49,817 nucleotides of DNA from a virus, in IMG/VR virus record IMGVR_UViG_3300030329_002542, positions 1 through 49,817 of that record. One strand, given 5' to 3'. The notes under the pieces are model-generated. The model had not been told where the DNA came from and ran no database searches. It saw nothing but the letters and a program-made list of their open reading frames with translations. Made by a program: the position numbers and the translations under genes. Each line of letters begins with the position of its first letter. Position 1 is the stretch's first letter. Below, in pieces: positions 37,854-47,908 of this stretch.

Positions 37854-40800
37854 GATTGTTAAGGGCTTGTTGCTGTTTATACCTACGTTCAAAGTCACGC
37901 GCTAGTTTTACGTTCTCGAAGTTTTTGCCTCGAAGTACTCTACGAACATCTACAGGCCGTAAGTTTACACCTAACTCTCTTACGGCACTGTATTCCTCTT
38001 GTCCTCTAGCTACTGCACGTTGTGGACGTAGCCAATATTTACCTAAAGGAGGAAATAAAGCACTAGCTACTTGTTCTGTCTTTTTCTCTACCCTATTCCA
38101 AGGTGCGTCTACACCAGGCAGCCATCTTAAGTCAGGATCAACTTCGCCTGGAAACTTTTCTAACGGCGCACCAGTAAAGAAGCTCTTACCCGCTTGATCT
38201 TCAAAGAATATCTTAATGGCAGGATTAAGCCCAGAAACAAAATCTTTGCTGTTTAATTTATTCAATTCTAGTATAGGTAAATCAGGAGCTATAAAGATAG
38301 GATACCCATCTTCATCCATAGCAGGAAGTTGAACTGCCTGTATCTCCTCAAAATAATCTGGTGTAGGAACTGTTGGATAACCTGATTCCGTAACAAAGTT
38401 TTCTACAGCATTTTGCAACTTAGGAACCTTAGCTAACCTTGCAGGATCTTCTATAACTGCCATCATCATTCTAGGTAAAGCAAACCTTTGCCAAGCATAA
38501 AAAGGCATCATTGAAGCAAAAACTTGTCGCTCTACTTTTGATAACTTTCTATAATCAAAGTGCCATTTCTTTGTTTCAGCAGCCGCTGTATCTAAACTGT
38601 CTCCCTTAGCTAAACGGTCAATAAACATCGCTATACGTCCATTATTTTCTGGTATAGTAGCAGCCGCTCTATTTCCAGAAACAACCCAATCATGTGCATT
38701 AATAGCTTTCTGCCCTATCCCTGTACGCTCTGCCCTTTCCATTATTTCAAGTCCTGCTTTTAATGCGTCACCCTTTGCAAGAGGTTTACCTTTTTTAGTC
38801 TTAGCTTGTGTTTCAGCAAGGGACTTTACTTCTTCCTCTGTTAGTTTAGGCATTTTTGTTTGCCACAAGTAATCATTTATATTTTCACCTGTAGGCCCCA
38901 TATGCCCAATAGTTTGCGGAACATCAAACTGTTTGGCTAATTTACCTACTTCAGCTGCGGATAAAACTTTTCCATCAACTTTGATTTTAGGAAAAGGCAT
39001 TGAAGCAAAGTCTTTATATCCCAAAGTTTTTGCTATGCCGTTAAACCCTTTAGCTACCCATACAGGCAATTCTCCTGCACCTTCTGATGCTACTTGAACT
39101 TGTAGCGCCTGTAAATGGCGTTTAATTAATCCTGTGCCTGTGGGTAATTTAAAGCTCACATCACCTAAAGCTCTGCCACTTAAATTAACCTCTTTAGCGC
39201 CCACGCCTCTCAACCAATTCATAAAGACCATACCCGTAAAGTTACGAATATGAAAACCCGGACTTAATGTTGCCCATGCTCGCCACGGTGATACAATTTT
39301 ATTAGCTAAGTTAAAGAATCCTGTTAGCTCCTCAGGCCTCCCTAACGCTACATCCGCTTTGTTCATGTGGTCTACAACTTCTTCGGGTAAAACAAAACCA
39401 CCTTCTATTCTATCTTCAAACTCACCTGTTTCCGCATTCTTGACTACTCTCTTTCTTTCGAGAATAGCCATACCTGATCCATCTTCTTTAAGATCACGTT
39501 TAAGTCTGTTATATGCTTTAGTACCTTCTTTTGATCCATCAAAAAAATTAGGACTTAAAGGCGTACTAAAAGGATTACCATTAGGTAGCGTGGCTTCTAA
39601 ATTACCTACATTCTCCATAAACTTACGCGATTGAATCCACCGAGCGTGCTCAAAACCCCTATGCACCAATAGATTGTAAACATCTAGTTCAGGAGGTACT
39701 GATTTAGATCCTCCCTTTAGAATACTTCTTAATGCTTGTTCTGTTGTTTTTCTTCCTCGTTGTTGCATGAAAGAAGCTTTTTGTTCTGATTCAATGGGTA
39801 ATCGTTTGGGTAGCCCTCGATCGTACATATACTGATCATAAGACTTATCTAGTCTTGGCCTGACTAGACCTCCTCTGTATAAATAACCCTCTTGAAAAGT
39901 ACTCTCATCTAATAATCCCCACTTTTTTTCTTTTTGAAATAAGTCACGATGAAACTTATTTATTTCATTTATTGTTTGCTGTACTTTTTCTAGTCTTTCT
40001 ACAGGCATTAGACCAGCATCAACAAGTCTTTTTGCGTTGTCTTTTAATACCGTACTACCCACTTGATTAGTTTGATCAAAAAATAAACCAATCAATACTC
40101 TTTCAGCTGGAGCCATATTATTTGTTAGTCGTTCTATTCTTTGCATCACAGGTCTAAATTCTTCTATTATACCTGCTTCTGCATAGTCACGCTCACGTAA
40201 AACCTGAGTTCCTACATCTTCTCCTTTTGTGCCTACAATATCTTTTAACTTTTGCTCCGGTCTAAATATACCGTCAAACCAATTTCCAAAGGCTGAACCC
40301 TTTAACCCTGTGGCTTTGCCGACAGTCTTAGCGCCTTTACTCGCAGTCTTTGCTAACACTGCACCAGGTATGAGATTAATGGGATCAGCTATAACATCTA
40401 AAAGAAAAGCGGTTGCTGAAGCTCCCCAATAGTCAATTCCGTTTTCATCGAACACATCTTGAAAGGTAGTTCTTTCAGCGTTAGCCTTTTCATAAAAGGG
40501 CATAGCGTTTGCAAATTCTACTCCTGCTCTTTCGAAAGCCTCAGCAGCTGATCCTGTTCTTATTAGTTCACTTACAAATCCTGCTGTTGCATAGTTACCC
40601 GAAGATAGTACATCAAAGATGGGAGTTAATAAGCGCGCACCATGATAATCGGCAGAAGAAGCTAAAGATTCATTACCTTGCTCTCTTAAGTAATCATCAA
40701 ACTCTTTGCCTTGACCTACATTCTGCATACGCCTTCTTATTCTGTTTATTTCCGTTGCAGCTCTTTTTTCTGCGGCTAGTTGCTGTCTATTAAGATCTAA

Positions 40801-41040
40801 AGAAGTTCCAAACTCTGCACCTTGTGGATCAACAAAAGAAGGAACAGCTCTGGCATAAGGGTCATTAACTATGTCCTCAACAAAAACGTTATTTTGTTGT
40901 TCTTGAGTCATCGCCCTTAAAGTAGGACTAGCATCAAAAATTGAAAACTTAGATTCTTCTTTTGGGGCAAGTGGAATATCGTCTTCCGTGTTGTACCCCA
41001 TTATGCTAGCTAATGAAGGAATTTTATCTAACTCTATCAT
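37843..41040 (-). CDS. Large internal virion protein (1065 residues)
   Basis: One of three consecutive giant late proteins, the place and size of T7 gp14-16 or P22 ejection proteins. Mostly helical with a hydrophobic middle. Residues about 590-620 contain NKIVSPWRAWATLSPGFHIRNFTGMVFMNWL, an 'FHIRN...NW' pattern seen in large phage virion or polyvalent proteins. No lysozyme or transglycosylase motif seen. Likely ejected with DNA to form the channel across the envelope. Function by analogy. Confidence 0.7.
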   Translation of the reverse strand: MIELDKIPSLASIMGYNTEDDIPLAPKEESKFSIFDASPTLRAMTQEQQNNVFVEDIVNDPYARAVPSFVDPQGAEFGTSLDLNRQQLAAEKRAATEINRIRRRMQNVGQGKEFDDYLREQGNESLASSADYHGARLLTPIFDVLSSGNYATAGFVSELIRTGSAAEAFERAGVEFANAMPFYEKANAERTTFQDVFDENGIDYWGASATAFLLDVIADPINLIPGAVLAKTASKGAKTVGKATGLKGSAFGNWFDGIFRPEQKLKDIVGTKGEDVGTQVLRERDYAEAGIIEEFRPVMQRIERLTNNMAPAERVLIGLFFDQTNQVGSTVLKDNAKRLVDAGLMPVERLEKVQQTINEINKFHRDLFQKEKKWGLLDESTFQEGYLYRGGLVRPRLDKSYDQYMYDRGLPKRLPIESEQKASFMQQRGRKTTEQALRSILKGGSKSVPPELDVYNLLVHRGFEHARWIQSRKFMENVGNLEATLPNGNPFSTPLSPNFFDGSKEGTKAYNRLKRDLKEDGSGMAILERKRVVKNAETGEFEDRIEGGFVLPEEVVDHMNKADVALGRPEELTGFFNLANKIVSPWRAWATLSPGFHIRNFTGMVFMNWLRGVGAKEVNLSGRALGDVSFKLPTGTGLIKRHLQALQVQVASEGAGELPVWVAKGFNGIAKTLGYKDFASMPFPKIKVDGKVLSAAEVGKLAKQFDVPQTIGHMGPTGENINDYLWQTKMPKLTEEEVKSLAETQAKTKKGKPLAKGDALKAGLEIMERAERTGIGQKAINAHDWVVSGNRAAATIPENNGRIAMFIDRLAKGDSLDTAAAETKKWHFDYRKLSKVERQVFASMMPFYAWQRFALPRMMMAVIEDPARLAKVPKLQNAVENFVTESGYPTVPTPDYFEEIQAVQLPAMDEDGYPIFIAPDLPILELNKLNSKDFVSGLNPAIKIFFEDQAGKSFFTGAPLEKFPGEVDPDLRWLPGVDAPWNRVEKKTEQVASALFPPLGKYWLRPQRAVARGQEEYSAVRELGVNLRPVDVRRVLRGKNFENVKLARDFERRYKQQQALNNPNP

Positions 41041-41050
41041 AATTTATTCT

Positions 41051-43114
41051 CTACCTTCCCATTGATTTTAACCGTCGTTGTGCTTCTTTCTCACCTTCTT
41101 CTGCTGTGTATTCAGATAGGTCTTTAGGTACATCAAGGAGCCAGCCTAGTCCTTTATGCATTGGAGTAGCTTCTCTCCAATCTTCGCGCCACGGTATACC
41201 AATTAACTTATTACGTTTATTGCTTGTTAGCTCTTTTGATGATGGTTTTTGCCTTTTGATTTCTTGTTCTGTTTTATATTTAGCTATATTTTCCGGAGTT
41301 CCTAGAAGTTGTGTTAATTTTTCATCCGCTGCAGCCACCGCTGAGGGGTCATTAATGTTATAAATACTACCATCAGGTAACATTTGGTATCCCCTATTAA
41401 ACAATTCTTGAAGTACATCCGCTTCCAAGTTTAGTCCAATATGCTCTCCCTCATATACCGAACTGAAAGGTACTACACTTCCATCAGGTGCTGTAAACGA
41501 GCCAACAGGTTCATCTCCCATAATTGGCTGTAATGTATCTGTATACTCTTTTAATTCGGCTAATATTTTTAAGTTCTGCTCCGGTGGAATTGGTTGTCTT
41601 TTACCTTGTCGTATATGTTGTTTTTGTCCTGTTCCAATTTCAATAATAGTATCAACAACTTGACTTACCTGCACTAAATTACTTTCCGTTCTTATTTCTT
41701 TTCTTAACTCTGGATCAACATCAAGTCCTTGTCGTTTTCTAACTACTGATTCTACAAGTGATACAGGCCACAATGAAGGGTCATCTGCTAATCGCTCATT
41801 AAAGCCTAAACTACGTGCGTAAGCAGGGAATCTTAGAATAGATCTTATTTCTTCATCCGTAGCACCTTCGGCTTTATACGTAAGATAATTTTCTTTGTCC
41901 GTCTGCCACCGATTCTCAACATCCTTTCTAATAAGATCAAGTTTGGCTTGTTCAGATTTTGTTGCATAATCAAGCGCCTCTGCTTGATATGTTTCAATCA
42001 CCTCCTTGTCTATATTATTCGTTACAAACTTAGGTGGATTAGCAAACCAATCACGCACTAAGGCTTCATCACCAATTTCCGCTGCATCCGCTACTGTCTT
42101 GCGCAGCCAGCTATTTGCTTTTACTAATTTTTCATCTAATAAACCTTCTTGTGCTAATTTTATTGGTACATCAAATCCTTTAAGTATATGAGGAGAAGGG
42201 TTATATTTATCTATCCACACCAACACAGATTCAGGTGATTGTATTACTTCCGGTATTTGCATCATAGATAAAAACGCTTGATTATTAGTTTTTTGTAGAT
42301 CCGTTTCTATGCTGTCTATTATACGCGAAGTGTCTAACTCACTCATACCTTGTGTTAGTAACAAATTTTTATATTTATCTATTTCTATTTTTGCGCCTTC
42401 TATACCATCAACAAGATTAACATCGTTAATTTTTATAAGTTGATCTCGAAGCTCTTTTATCTTTGGCATCGTTTCTTCCGCTCGCGCAATATAACTAGCC
42501 GTGCGATCTCGCATGCGCTCAAAGTGCGTTTGCGGAATTTGTCTTGTTACAGTCGGTTCTGTAGGAGGAGTATCTGTAGTAACTGTAGTTTGCTCTACAC
42601 TAGGAGGAGCATCAAAAGAAAATGGTTGTTTTGTTACAGAAGCACTATCCTCAGGTGACGCAACTGGAGGCGGAACTGACGGAGTTCCATAATCCATACC
42701 ACCAAAAACAGTACTTACATCTCCTAGTTTATCACGATCTGAAAGACCAGTTTGATATCCTTCCTCTATAGACTCTATATTAGAAAAGTCTATTGTGCCT
42801 CTTCGAGTTATATCATCATCAAATCTAGGTGAACCGGCTTTAGTGATAAGATCCGAAACGGCTGTGTCTCTTATGCCTGATACTTGGTCAATCAAATACG
42901 GCATATTATTTTCTTCTGCTAATTGTACAGCTGCTTCATACTGTCCTACATTAGCTAGATTAATTACTTTATTTTCTATCACTGCTTTCTGGGCTCTTAA
43001 CTCTCGAGCGTCAGCATTACGGCGATCAGCACTCATAGAGCCTAGTTGTATTCCGGTGGTCATTCCTGCATCAACCCCCTCAAGTGCTGAAGCTATTCTA
43101 TTCATCCATCCCAT
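41051..43114 (-). CDS. Internal virion protein (687 residues)
   Basis: 687 residues between two larger ones, with gaps of only about 10 bases. N-terminus GWMNRIASALEGVDAGMTTGIQLGSM is amphipathic/hydrophobic; the remainder is helical and charged (residues about 200-480), with a Pro/Thr-rich linker near 150-200 (SVEQTTVTTDTPPTEPTVTR). No enzyme motifs. Likely the second ejection protein. Confidence 0.7.
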   Translation of the reverse strand: MGWMNRIASALEGVDAGMTTGIQLGSMSADRRNADARELRAQKAVIENKVINLANVGQYEAAVQLAEENNMPYLIDQVSGIRDTAVSDLITKAGSPRFDDDITRRGTIDFSNIESIEEGYQTGLSDRDKLGDVSTVFGGMDYGTPSVPPPVASPEDSASVTKQPFSFDAPPSVEQTTVTTDTPPTEPTVTRQIPQTHFERMRDRTASYIARAEETMPKIKELRDQLIKINDVNLVDGIEGAKIEIDKYKNLLLTQGMSELDTSRIIDSIETDLQKTNNQAFLSMMQIPEVIQSPESVLVWIDKYNPSPHILKGFDVPIKLAQEGLLDEKLVKANSWLRKTVADAAEIGDEALVRDWFANPPKFVTNNIDKEVIETYQAEALDYATKSEQAKLDLIRKDVENRWQTDKENYLTYKAEGATDEEIRSILRFPAYARSLGFNERLADDPSLWPVSLVESVVRKRQGLDVDPELRKEIRTESNLVQVSQVVDTIIEIGTGQKQHIRQGKRQPIPPEQNLKILAELKEYTDTLQPIMGDEPVGSFTAPDGSVVPFSSVYEGEHIGLNLEADVLQELFNRGYQMLPDGSIYNINDPSAVAAADEKLTQLLGTPENIAKYKTEQEIKRQKPSSKELTSNKRNKLIGIPWREDWREATPMHKGLGWLLDVPKDLSEYTAEEGEKEAQRRLKSMGR

Positions 43115-43123
43115 ATTATTTTC

Positions 43124-46100
43124 CTAGTCTAAAGGGTTAATACTTTCACCTCGTGATGATCTCCACATAGCCCATGTAGTGCCTAACTTTAAAATATTAC
43201 CTAAAAGTCTTTCTCCTGCACCTGGTCCATCGGGCTCTCTCATATCCATATCTAGTAACAATGTTCTTTCGTCCTCGCTTAAATCACCAATCCAACCTTC
43301 ATCTGTATAACTAATACTTGGAACAAGCATCCATCCTTCACCTTGATTCCAATATGCGTCAGTCATAGCAGCTGTCGCGTCTCTGTAAGGGCGTTTCCAG
43401 CTCTCACCTTCCGTTACACCTAAGTTATAATTTTGAACTCGCGCATACGCCTTTTGACTAAAGTTATGGTCTAAAATAATTTCTAGTGTGTCACGAACAT
43501 TGCGCTCATTAAACAACTCTCCGAAAGTAACATTAAAATTACGCTGAAATTCATCTCTTAAGTCTGGGTTGTTCATTATATAATTAGTGACACTATTGGC
43601 CATCTCAGGTGTTAAGGGTATAGCACCTGTTGCATATAGACCTAATTGGCCTATGCCTATATCAGAAGCTTCATCCCCAAGCATTTCACGAACCTTACGT
43701 ATAGTGTCACCTGATGCTTCCAGACCACCGGCGCTATCGTCCATTACATCCTCTGGTCTTACTTCACTCCAACCTTCACCAAGTAAATTAACTATTGGAT
43801 CAAATACTTGATTTTTTATTGCCGCTCTTTGTTGGGGTGTATCATAGTATTTATTCACCATTCTGTTCAGCGCTTGTTGTTCATCTTCAGCTGATACTTT
43901 CTGCCCAGGTGAGTAAACACCTTCCGTAGTCGGATCAACATCTAAGATTGATGTCATAACAGCTTCTGCTTTTTGTTCATTCAAGTCTGTCAAGCGTCTA
44001 ACTCTTCGCCACTCATCATCAGCTACCCCCAACTCATTTGCCATTTGCACATCCATAGCAACAACTTCTTTTTGATGATTACTTGTAGCTTGAAGAAACG
44101 CGGCTTTGTCTGCCTCATCTGGAAAGTATTTTAGCCTTACTTCTTCAATTTTTCTTTGTATCATTTCCTGCCTGTTACCTTCGGGTATATCTGTATTGAA
44201 ATATACTGTAGTTCTAAAGTTAGCTATTTCATGCTGAGCAAGAGTAAAAGCACTCTGATCTAACCCCGAGTTTTCAGCAACAGTTCCTGTTCTAAGATTC
44301 CACTCATCTGTATATTGTGTATATCTTAAATTATACTCATCCTCTTTCAGCCCTAACTCACCTGCATGTTTAGCGCGATCATTAATGCGATCTAGCTGAG
44401 ATTCTGTTACTTTAGCTGCGGCTTCTTTGGCTCTCTGTGTCGGTTTATTTTCAACTTCTATTGTGTCTCCAGCCATTAAAAATCTAATTTCTTCGTCAGT
44501 AGGCTGTCGTCCCATCTGAGAACTAAACGTGGCTTTAAAAGCCTCTAATCTTTCTTCTGCTTCGGAGCCAGGTTTTACTAACCAAGGCATTGAAGCATAC
44601 AGCCTGTCTTCAGCTGATATATTCCACCCTAGATCAGCCGCTGTAATAGATCCCGGTCCACCTTCACCGTAAGTCTCTGCCCACTTACGCTCATTTTCTG
44701 AAATACTTATTCGAATACTGTTAAGTATCTCAGATACTATAGCATTTGTTTTATCTTCATCAAGTCCTAATTGCTTTTTTAAAATCTCTTCAAGATTTCT
44801 TGTAAATTGATCTGCTTGATTATTAATTCTCTTCAAGTCTAAATCACTTTTAGCGGCAGTGCTAAGAAGGTCTTTTACTGTATTTAACCTTTTGTCCATA
44901 TCTTCAAATTTACGGTCTGCAATTTCTTTAGTCAAACCTGCTCTAGCCGCACGTCTTTGCTTATCTAACTCATTTCTTTGATAAGTAGCCCACGCTGAAT
45001 CAGCACCGCCCCCACGTAACATAATAGTGTTAGACAGTTTTTGAAGAGCATCGTCATATTCTTGGTCTATTATAGCTTCTTGTTCTTCTTTATATGAATC
45101 GTAATCATACCGTTCATCATAAATACCTTTTAATATATTTTCAGCCCAAGTAAAAAGATCACCATAGGCATCCTGATCAAACTTATCTAAGTCATCATCA
45201 TCATCATCACCTTCTTCTTTTTGCCAGTCCATTTCTGTAGGAAATTCATCCATATCTTCTTTATCTGGAACTCCATCACCATCACTATCCTTATCATCGT
45301 CATCGCCACTATCTGGATCATCAACTACCTCTCCTTGAACTTCAGACCCATCATTGTATATTTCCCAGTTGTAAAATAGTCCATCTTGGGCCTGTCTAAC
45401 TTCAGTTTTAACAAGTTTTGGCTCCCCCTCATCTTCATCTTCATCTTCAAAATCTACTCTACCTTCTTCCATTTGAGCGGCAATACGGTTTCTTTCAGCT
45501 TCATTACGCGCTCTTTCTTGTTCTTCTTCTAACCTTTTTAATTCTTCTAACCTTTGTCTTTCTTTTTCTTCTTCTTCCCGTTTTGCCCGCGCTTCTGCAC
45601 TTTCTACTTGCCCCGCTTCCATTTCTCGTTTTTGTCTAGCGGCTGTTTCTTCTGGAGTTTCGCTCCTATCTCCAATACTAACCTCTTTATAATCTTCAGC
45701 AGTATCTATATTTTCAGGTTGCTTTAAAGATTTAACGGCATCAGGAACAGGTTGTTGTTGCTCGCTTCTAGGAATAACTTTTGCATCATCATACATTCCC
45801 TCTATAGCTGCATTTCGTTCTCTTTCTGCTCGCTCTCTATTTTCTTTATCTTTCTGTTCTTGAATACGGTCGTTCCGTTCTTTTTCTGCAGCTTCTCGAT
45901 CTCTAACGGCTTTTTGCTCTGCTTGATACTTGTCATACAATGCTTTATATTCAGGCCCAGCTAAATAATCACGCACACGATTTTTAACTTGTGGATTAGT
46001 AATAGAATCTAAACTATACTGAGTTCCTATACTATTACGAATTTCATTTATTATACCACTAGCTTCTCGTGCTGCAGCCTGTTCTTGCTGTTCCGCTAAT

Positions 46101-46942
46101 TTTCTATCTTCTTCTGCTTTTATATTACGTTGTCTTTGTTCTTCTCGCTGTTGTTCATCAATCCTTGCTTTTTCTTCTCGTTGTCTTTGTTCTATTTCAG
46201 CGTCAGTTTCATAACCAGGTGCATAGTCTTTTTCCTCACCTTTGACAAGAACTTTATCTCTTCCTTCATACCCAGTGTTAGTAGTTAAAATTCTTTTTTT
46301 ATCTTCTTCACTAGGAATTGAAGTTGTTGTAAACTCAGAATCTGGAGTATTGTATTTTGGATCATTTCCTGAAGGTTTTACACCTCCAGCCGGTAATAAA
46401 CTAGTATCCCCCTTAACTTCTTCATCAACACGTCCACGTCCTTGTGGACTCTCAGTGGGATTAACAGGCGCATTAGGCATATAAGTAGCAGGCGCACTCT
46501 TTATAGCATTTATTTCTGCTAGAGTAACTCCAAGCAAATCAGCTATTTGAGAATCATCATAGTTAAATCCTCGTGCCGTAGCTTTAGCTTTTACATCCTT
46601 ATATCGCCTTCTAAGTTCTTCTTGTTCTTGTTCCGCTCTAACCTCAGGAGATACTGATGGTGCGACAGGGTCAGTTGGTATATATGTTGGGAGCCCTTTT
46701 TGCATCTGCTCATCAACAGTGCCACCTTTTGCCAAGTCAATATAACTCTTACTTCTTTCTTTCTCGGCTGAAAAATCAGTACCCGGAGCTACAGGAGTAG
46801 TAGGGACATAAGTAGGAAACTCACTCTGCACAACATTTCCTTCGTCCGCTTGCTGAACAAAAAATTTTTCTCGTTTTTTTCGGTCTATCGCAGCTTGAGC
46901 CTCTGGTGTTATAGCCACTGAGTGGCCACTTGCATGTGGCAT
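43124..46942 (-). CDS. Giant internal virion protein with calcium-type repeat (1272 residues)
   Basis: 1272 residues. N-terminal 170 residues contain repeats of the type (F/L)PTYxPTxPVAP at 42, 84 and 152. Residues about 250-490 are long, very charged coiled coil. Residues 496-590 are acidic, with DSDGDGVPDKEDMDEFP at 552-568, a thrombospondin-3-like calcium loop. The remaining 680 residues are helical and globular. No signal peptide, no clear peptidoglycanase motif. First of the three ejection proteins on the transcript. Confidence 0.75.
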   Translation of the reverse strand: MPHASGHSVAITPEAQAAIDRKKREKFFVQQADEGNVVQSEFPTYVPTTPVAPGTDFSAEKERSKSYIDLAKGGTVDEQMQKGLPTYIPTDPVAPSVSPEVRAEQEQEELRRRYKDVKAKATARGFNYDDSQIADLLGVTLAEINAIKSAPATYMPNAPVNPTESPQGRGRVDEEVKGDTSLLPAGGVKPSGNDPKYNTPDSEFTTTSIPSEEDKKRILTTNTGYEGRDKVLVKGEEKDYAPGYETDAEIEQRQREEKARIDEQQREEQRQRNIKAEEDRKLAEQQEQAAAREASGIINEIRNSIGTQYSLDSITNPQVKNRVRDYLAGPEYKALYDKYQAEQKAVRDREAAEKERNDRIQEQKDKENRERAERERNAAIEGMYDDAKVIPRSEQQQPVPDAVKSLKQPENIDTAEDYKEVSIGDRSETPEETAARQKREMEAGQVESAEARAKREEEEKERQRLEELKRLEEEQERARNEAERNRIAAQMEEGRVDFEDEDEDEGEPKLVKTEVRQAQDGLFYNWEIYNDGSEVQGEVVDDPDSGDDDDKDSDGDGVPDKEDMDEFPTEMDWQKEEGDDDDDDLDKFDQDAYGDLFTWAENILKGIYDERYDYDSYKEEQEAIIDQEYDDALQKLSNTIMLRGGGADSAWATYQRNELDKQRRAARAGLTKEIADRKFEDMDKRLNTVKDLLSTAAKSDLDLKRINNQADQFTRNLEEILKKQLGLDEDKTNAIVSEILNSIRISISENERKWAETYGEGGPGSITAADLGWNISAEDRLYASMPWLVKPGSEAEERLEAFKATFSSQMGRQPTDEEIRFLMAGDTIEVENKPTQRAKEAAAKVTESQLDRINDRAKHAGELGLKEDEYNLRYTQYTDEWNLRTGTVAENSGLDQSAFTLAQHEIANFRTTVYFNTDIPEGNRQEMIQRKIEEVRLKYFPDEADKAAFLQATSNHQKEVVAMDVQMANELGVADDEWRRVRRLTDLNEQKAEAVMTSILDVDPTTEGVYSPGQKVSAEDEQQALNRMVNKYYDTPQQRAAIKNQVFDPIVNLLGEGWSEVRPEDVMDDSAGGLEASGDTIRKVREMLGDEASDIGIGQLGLYATGAIPLTPEMANSVTNYIMNNPDLRDEFQRNFNVTFGELFNERNVRDTLEIILDHNFSQKAYARVQNYNLGVTEGESWKRPYRDATAAMTDAYWNQGEGWMLVPSISYTDEGWIGDLSEDERTLLLDMDMREPDGPGAGERLLGNILKLGTTWAMWRSSRGESINPLD

Positions 46943-46992
46943 TATTTAACCTTCTTTGTGTTATTTTTCATTCTTATATCCCTGCGTTTTGA

Positions 46993-47015
46993 CTGTGTTT
47001 CAGGTTGTAATAGAG
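46993..47015. promoter_or_regulatory. 23-bp palindromic site, copy 4 (degenerate)
   Basis: CTGTGTT-TCAGGTTGT-AATAGAG. Same spacing and matching centre as copy 3 (CAG.TTG). It lies about 50 bases upstream of the giant internal virion protein gene on the minus strand. Confidence 0.45.
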
Positions 47016-47019
47016 TTGT

Positions 47020-47169
47020 TTAAAACAAATCCATAACTGCCGCAACTACATTACCAATGCCTTCTTCTGATACAGTAATACCAATACCGCCTAATAAAGC
47101 GACTAAAAATCCAGCGATAATCTTAACATTCTTTTTAGTCTTACCTTCTTTAAGAAGCTTCTCCTTCAA
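47020..47169 (-). CDS. 49-residue membrane protein, TTG start, holin candidate
   Basis: Not preceded by ATG; TTG at 47167-47169 has GGA 8 bases upstream and overlaps the previous gene by 20 bases. The protein has a basic N-terminus (KEKLLKEGKTKKN) and one hydrophobic segment (VKIIAGFLVALLGGIGITV), then an acidic end. One-span proteins of this size in the late cluster can be class III-type holins or pinholins; the assignment is inference. Confidence 0.55.
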   Translation of the reverse strand: MKEKLLKEGKTKKNVKIIAGFLVALLGGIGITVSEEGIGNVVAAVMDLF

Positions 47170-47344
47170 TTTGTTTTTCCAAAACTTCATCGTTAATTTC
47201 CTTTTTGTTTAAATTTACTTTACCTTCTAATACATCAAGCATTCCTCTAAGGCGTTGCCACTGAGGATCTGCGGTTAGTACTTGAGTTGCCCGTTGTTCT
47301 AATGCTTTTTCCACGACCTGCTTCAACTCATTACTATCTATCAT
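47150..47344 (-). CDS. Small acidic helical protein
   Basis: 64 residues with an AGGAG site. Entirely helical (SNELKQVVEKALEQRATQVL; GMLDVLEGKVNLNKKEINDEVLEKQ). Overlaps the next membrane protein, suggesting a partner, perhaps an antiholin or assembly factor; uncertain. Confidence 0.7.
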   Translation of the reverse strand: MIDSNELKQVVEKALEQRATQVLTADPQWQRLRGMLDVLEGKVNLNKKEINDEVLEKQIEGEAS

Positions 47345-47358
47345 CTTGATATTTCTCC

Positions 47359-47514
47359 TTAATAAGAACTGGGCGTTTTACCCCCCATGCGATTGCCCAG
47401 ATTTGGGCCCTTAGATTTACGTTTAGCTTTAGCCTTGATTTTAGCCTTAGCCTTCTTTGCAGCTGCTTTACCTTTTGCTGTATATGGGTATTTCTTTCCT
47501 CCAACTTTAGGCAT
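47359..47514 (-). CDS. Lys/Ala-rich basic microprotein
   Basis: 51 residues starting MPKVGGKKYPYTAKGKAAAKK, then repeated Lys-Ala pairs, ending NRMGGKTPSSY. ATG overlaps the preceding gene by 8 bases. The VGGKKYPYTAKGK start recurs in many marine phage small proteins as I recall. Probably DNA-condensing or a minor virion protein. Second such basic microprotein in this genome. Confidence 0.7.
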   Translation of the reverse strand: MPKVGGKKYPYTAKGKAAAKKAKAKIKAKAKRKSKGPNLGNRMGGKTPSSY

Positions 47515-47908
47515 CTGATTCCTCCATAGTTGCGAAGTCCAAATCTAACTTATCTAATGGACGTTCAATTTGTAGTGACTTTAACTCACTGTTGGAAACA
47601 TTTAAAAGTGTGCCTCCAACTATATGACCATCTTTTACTTGATACACATAAAATGTGGTACTAGTAATAGCAGTTTTTGATATTCTAGCTGGTCTACGTT
47701 TTCCACCCACTTGAATATAACACGTTTGATTCTCGTCATATTTACTTCCTAAAAAGACCGTAGCTCCGGCCAGAATATTTTCAATAGTATTACGTAAAAA
47801 CAGCAAAGCCAATCCAACAATAAACCAGAAGCTATATTGTTCTATTAATACTCCTAATCCTGATTGCTCAGAAAATTTGGATATGGCTTCAGCTGCTTCT
47901 GTTTCCAT
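47507..47908 (-). CDS. Minimal MscS-like membrane protein
   Basis: 133 residues. Residues about 24-46 (SFWFIVGLALLFLRN) begin a hydrophobic helix that continues as amphipathic NTIENILAGATVFLG, matching the pore helix of MscS. Residues about 56-116 resemble its beta domain: CYIQVGGKRRPARISKTAITSTTFYVY, DGHIVGG and LLNVSNSELKSLQIE, the last corresponding to the 'IPN(S/G)xL' segment. The two other transmembrane helices and the alpha/beta domain of MscS are absent. In a lysis cassette it may form a pore or sense membrane tension. TAATG coupling to the gene upstream. Confidence 0.6.
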   Translation of the reverse strand: METEAAEAISKFSEQSGLGVLIEQYSFWFIVGLALLFLRNTIENILAGATVFLGSKYDENQTCYIQVGGKRRPARISKTAITSTTFYVYQVKDGHIVGGTLLNVSNSELKSLQIERPLDKLDLDFATMEESDA

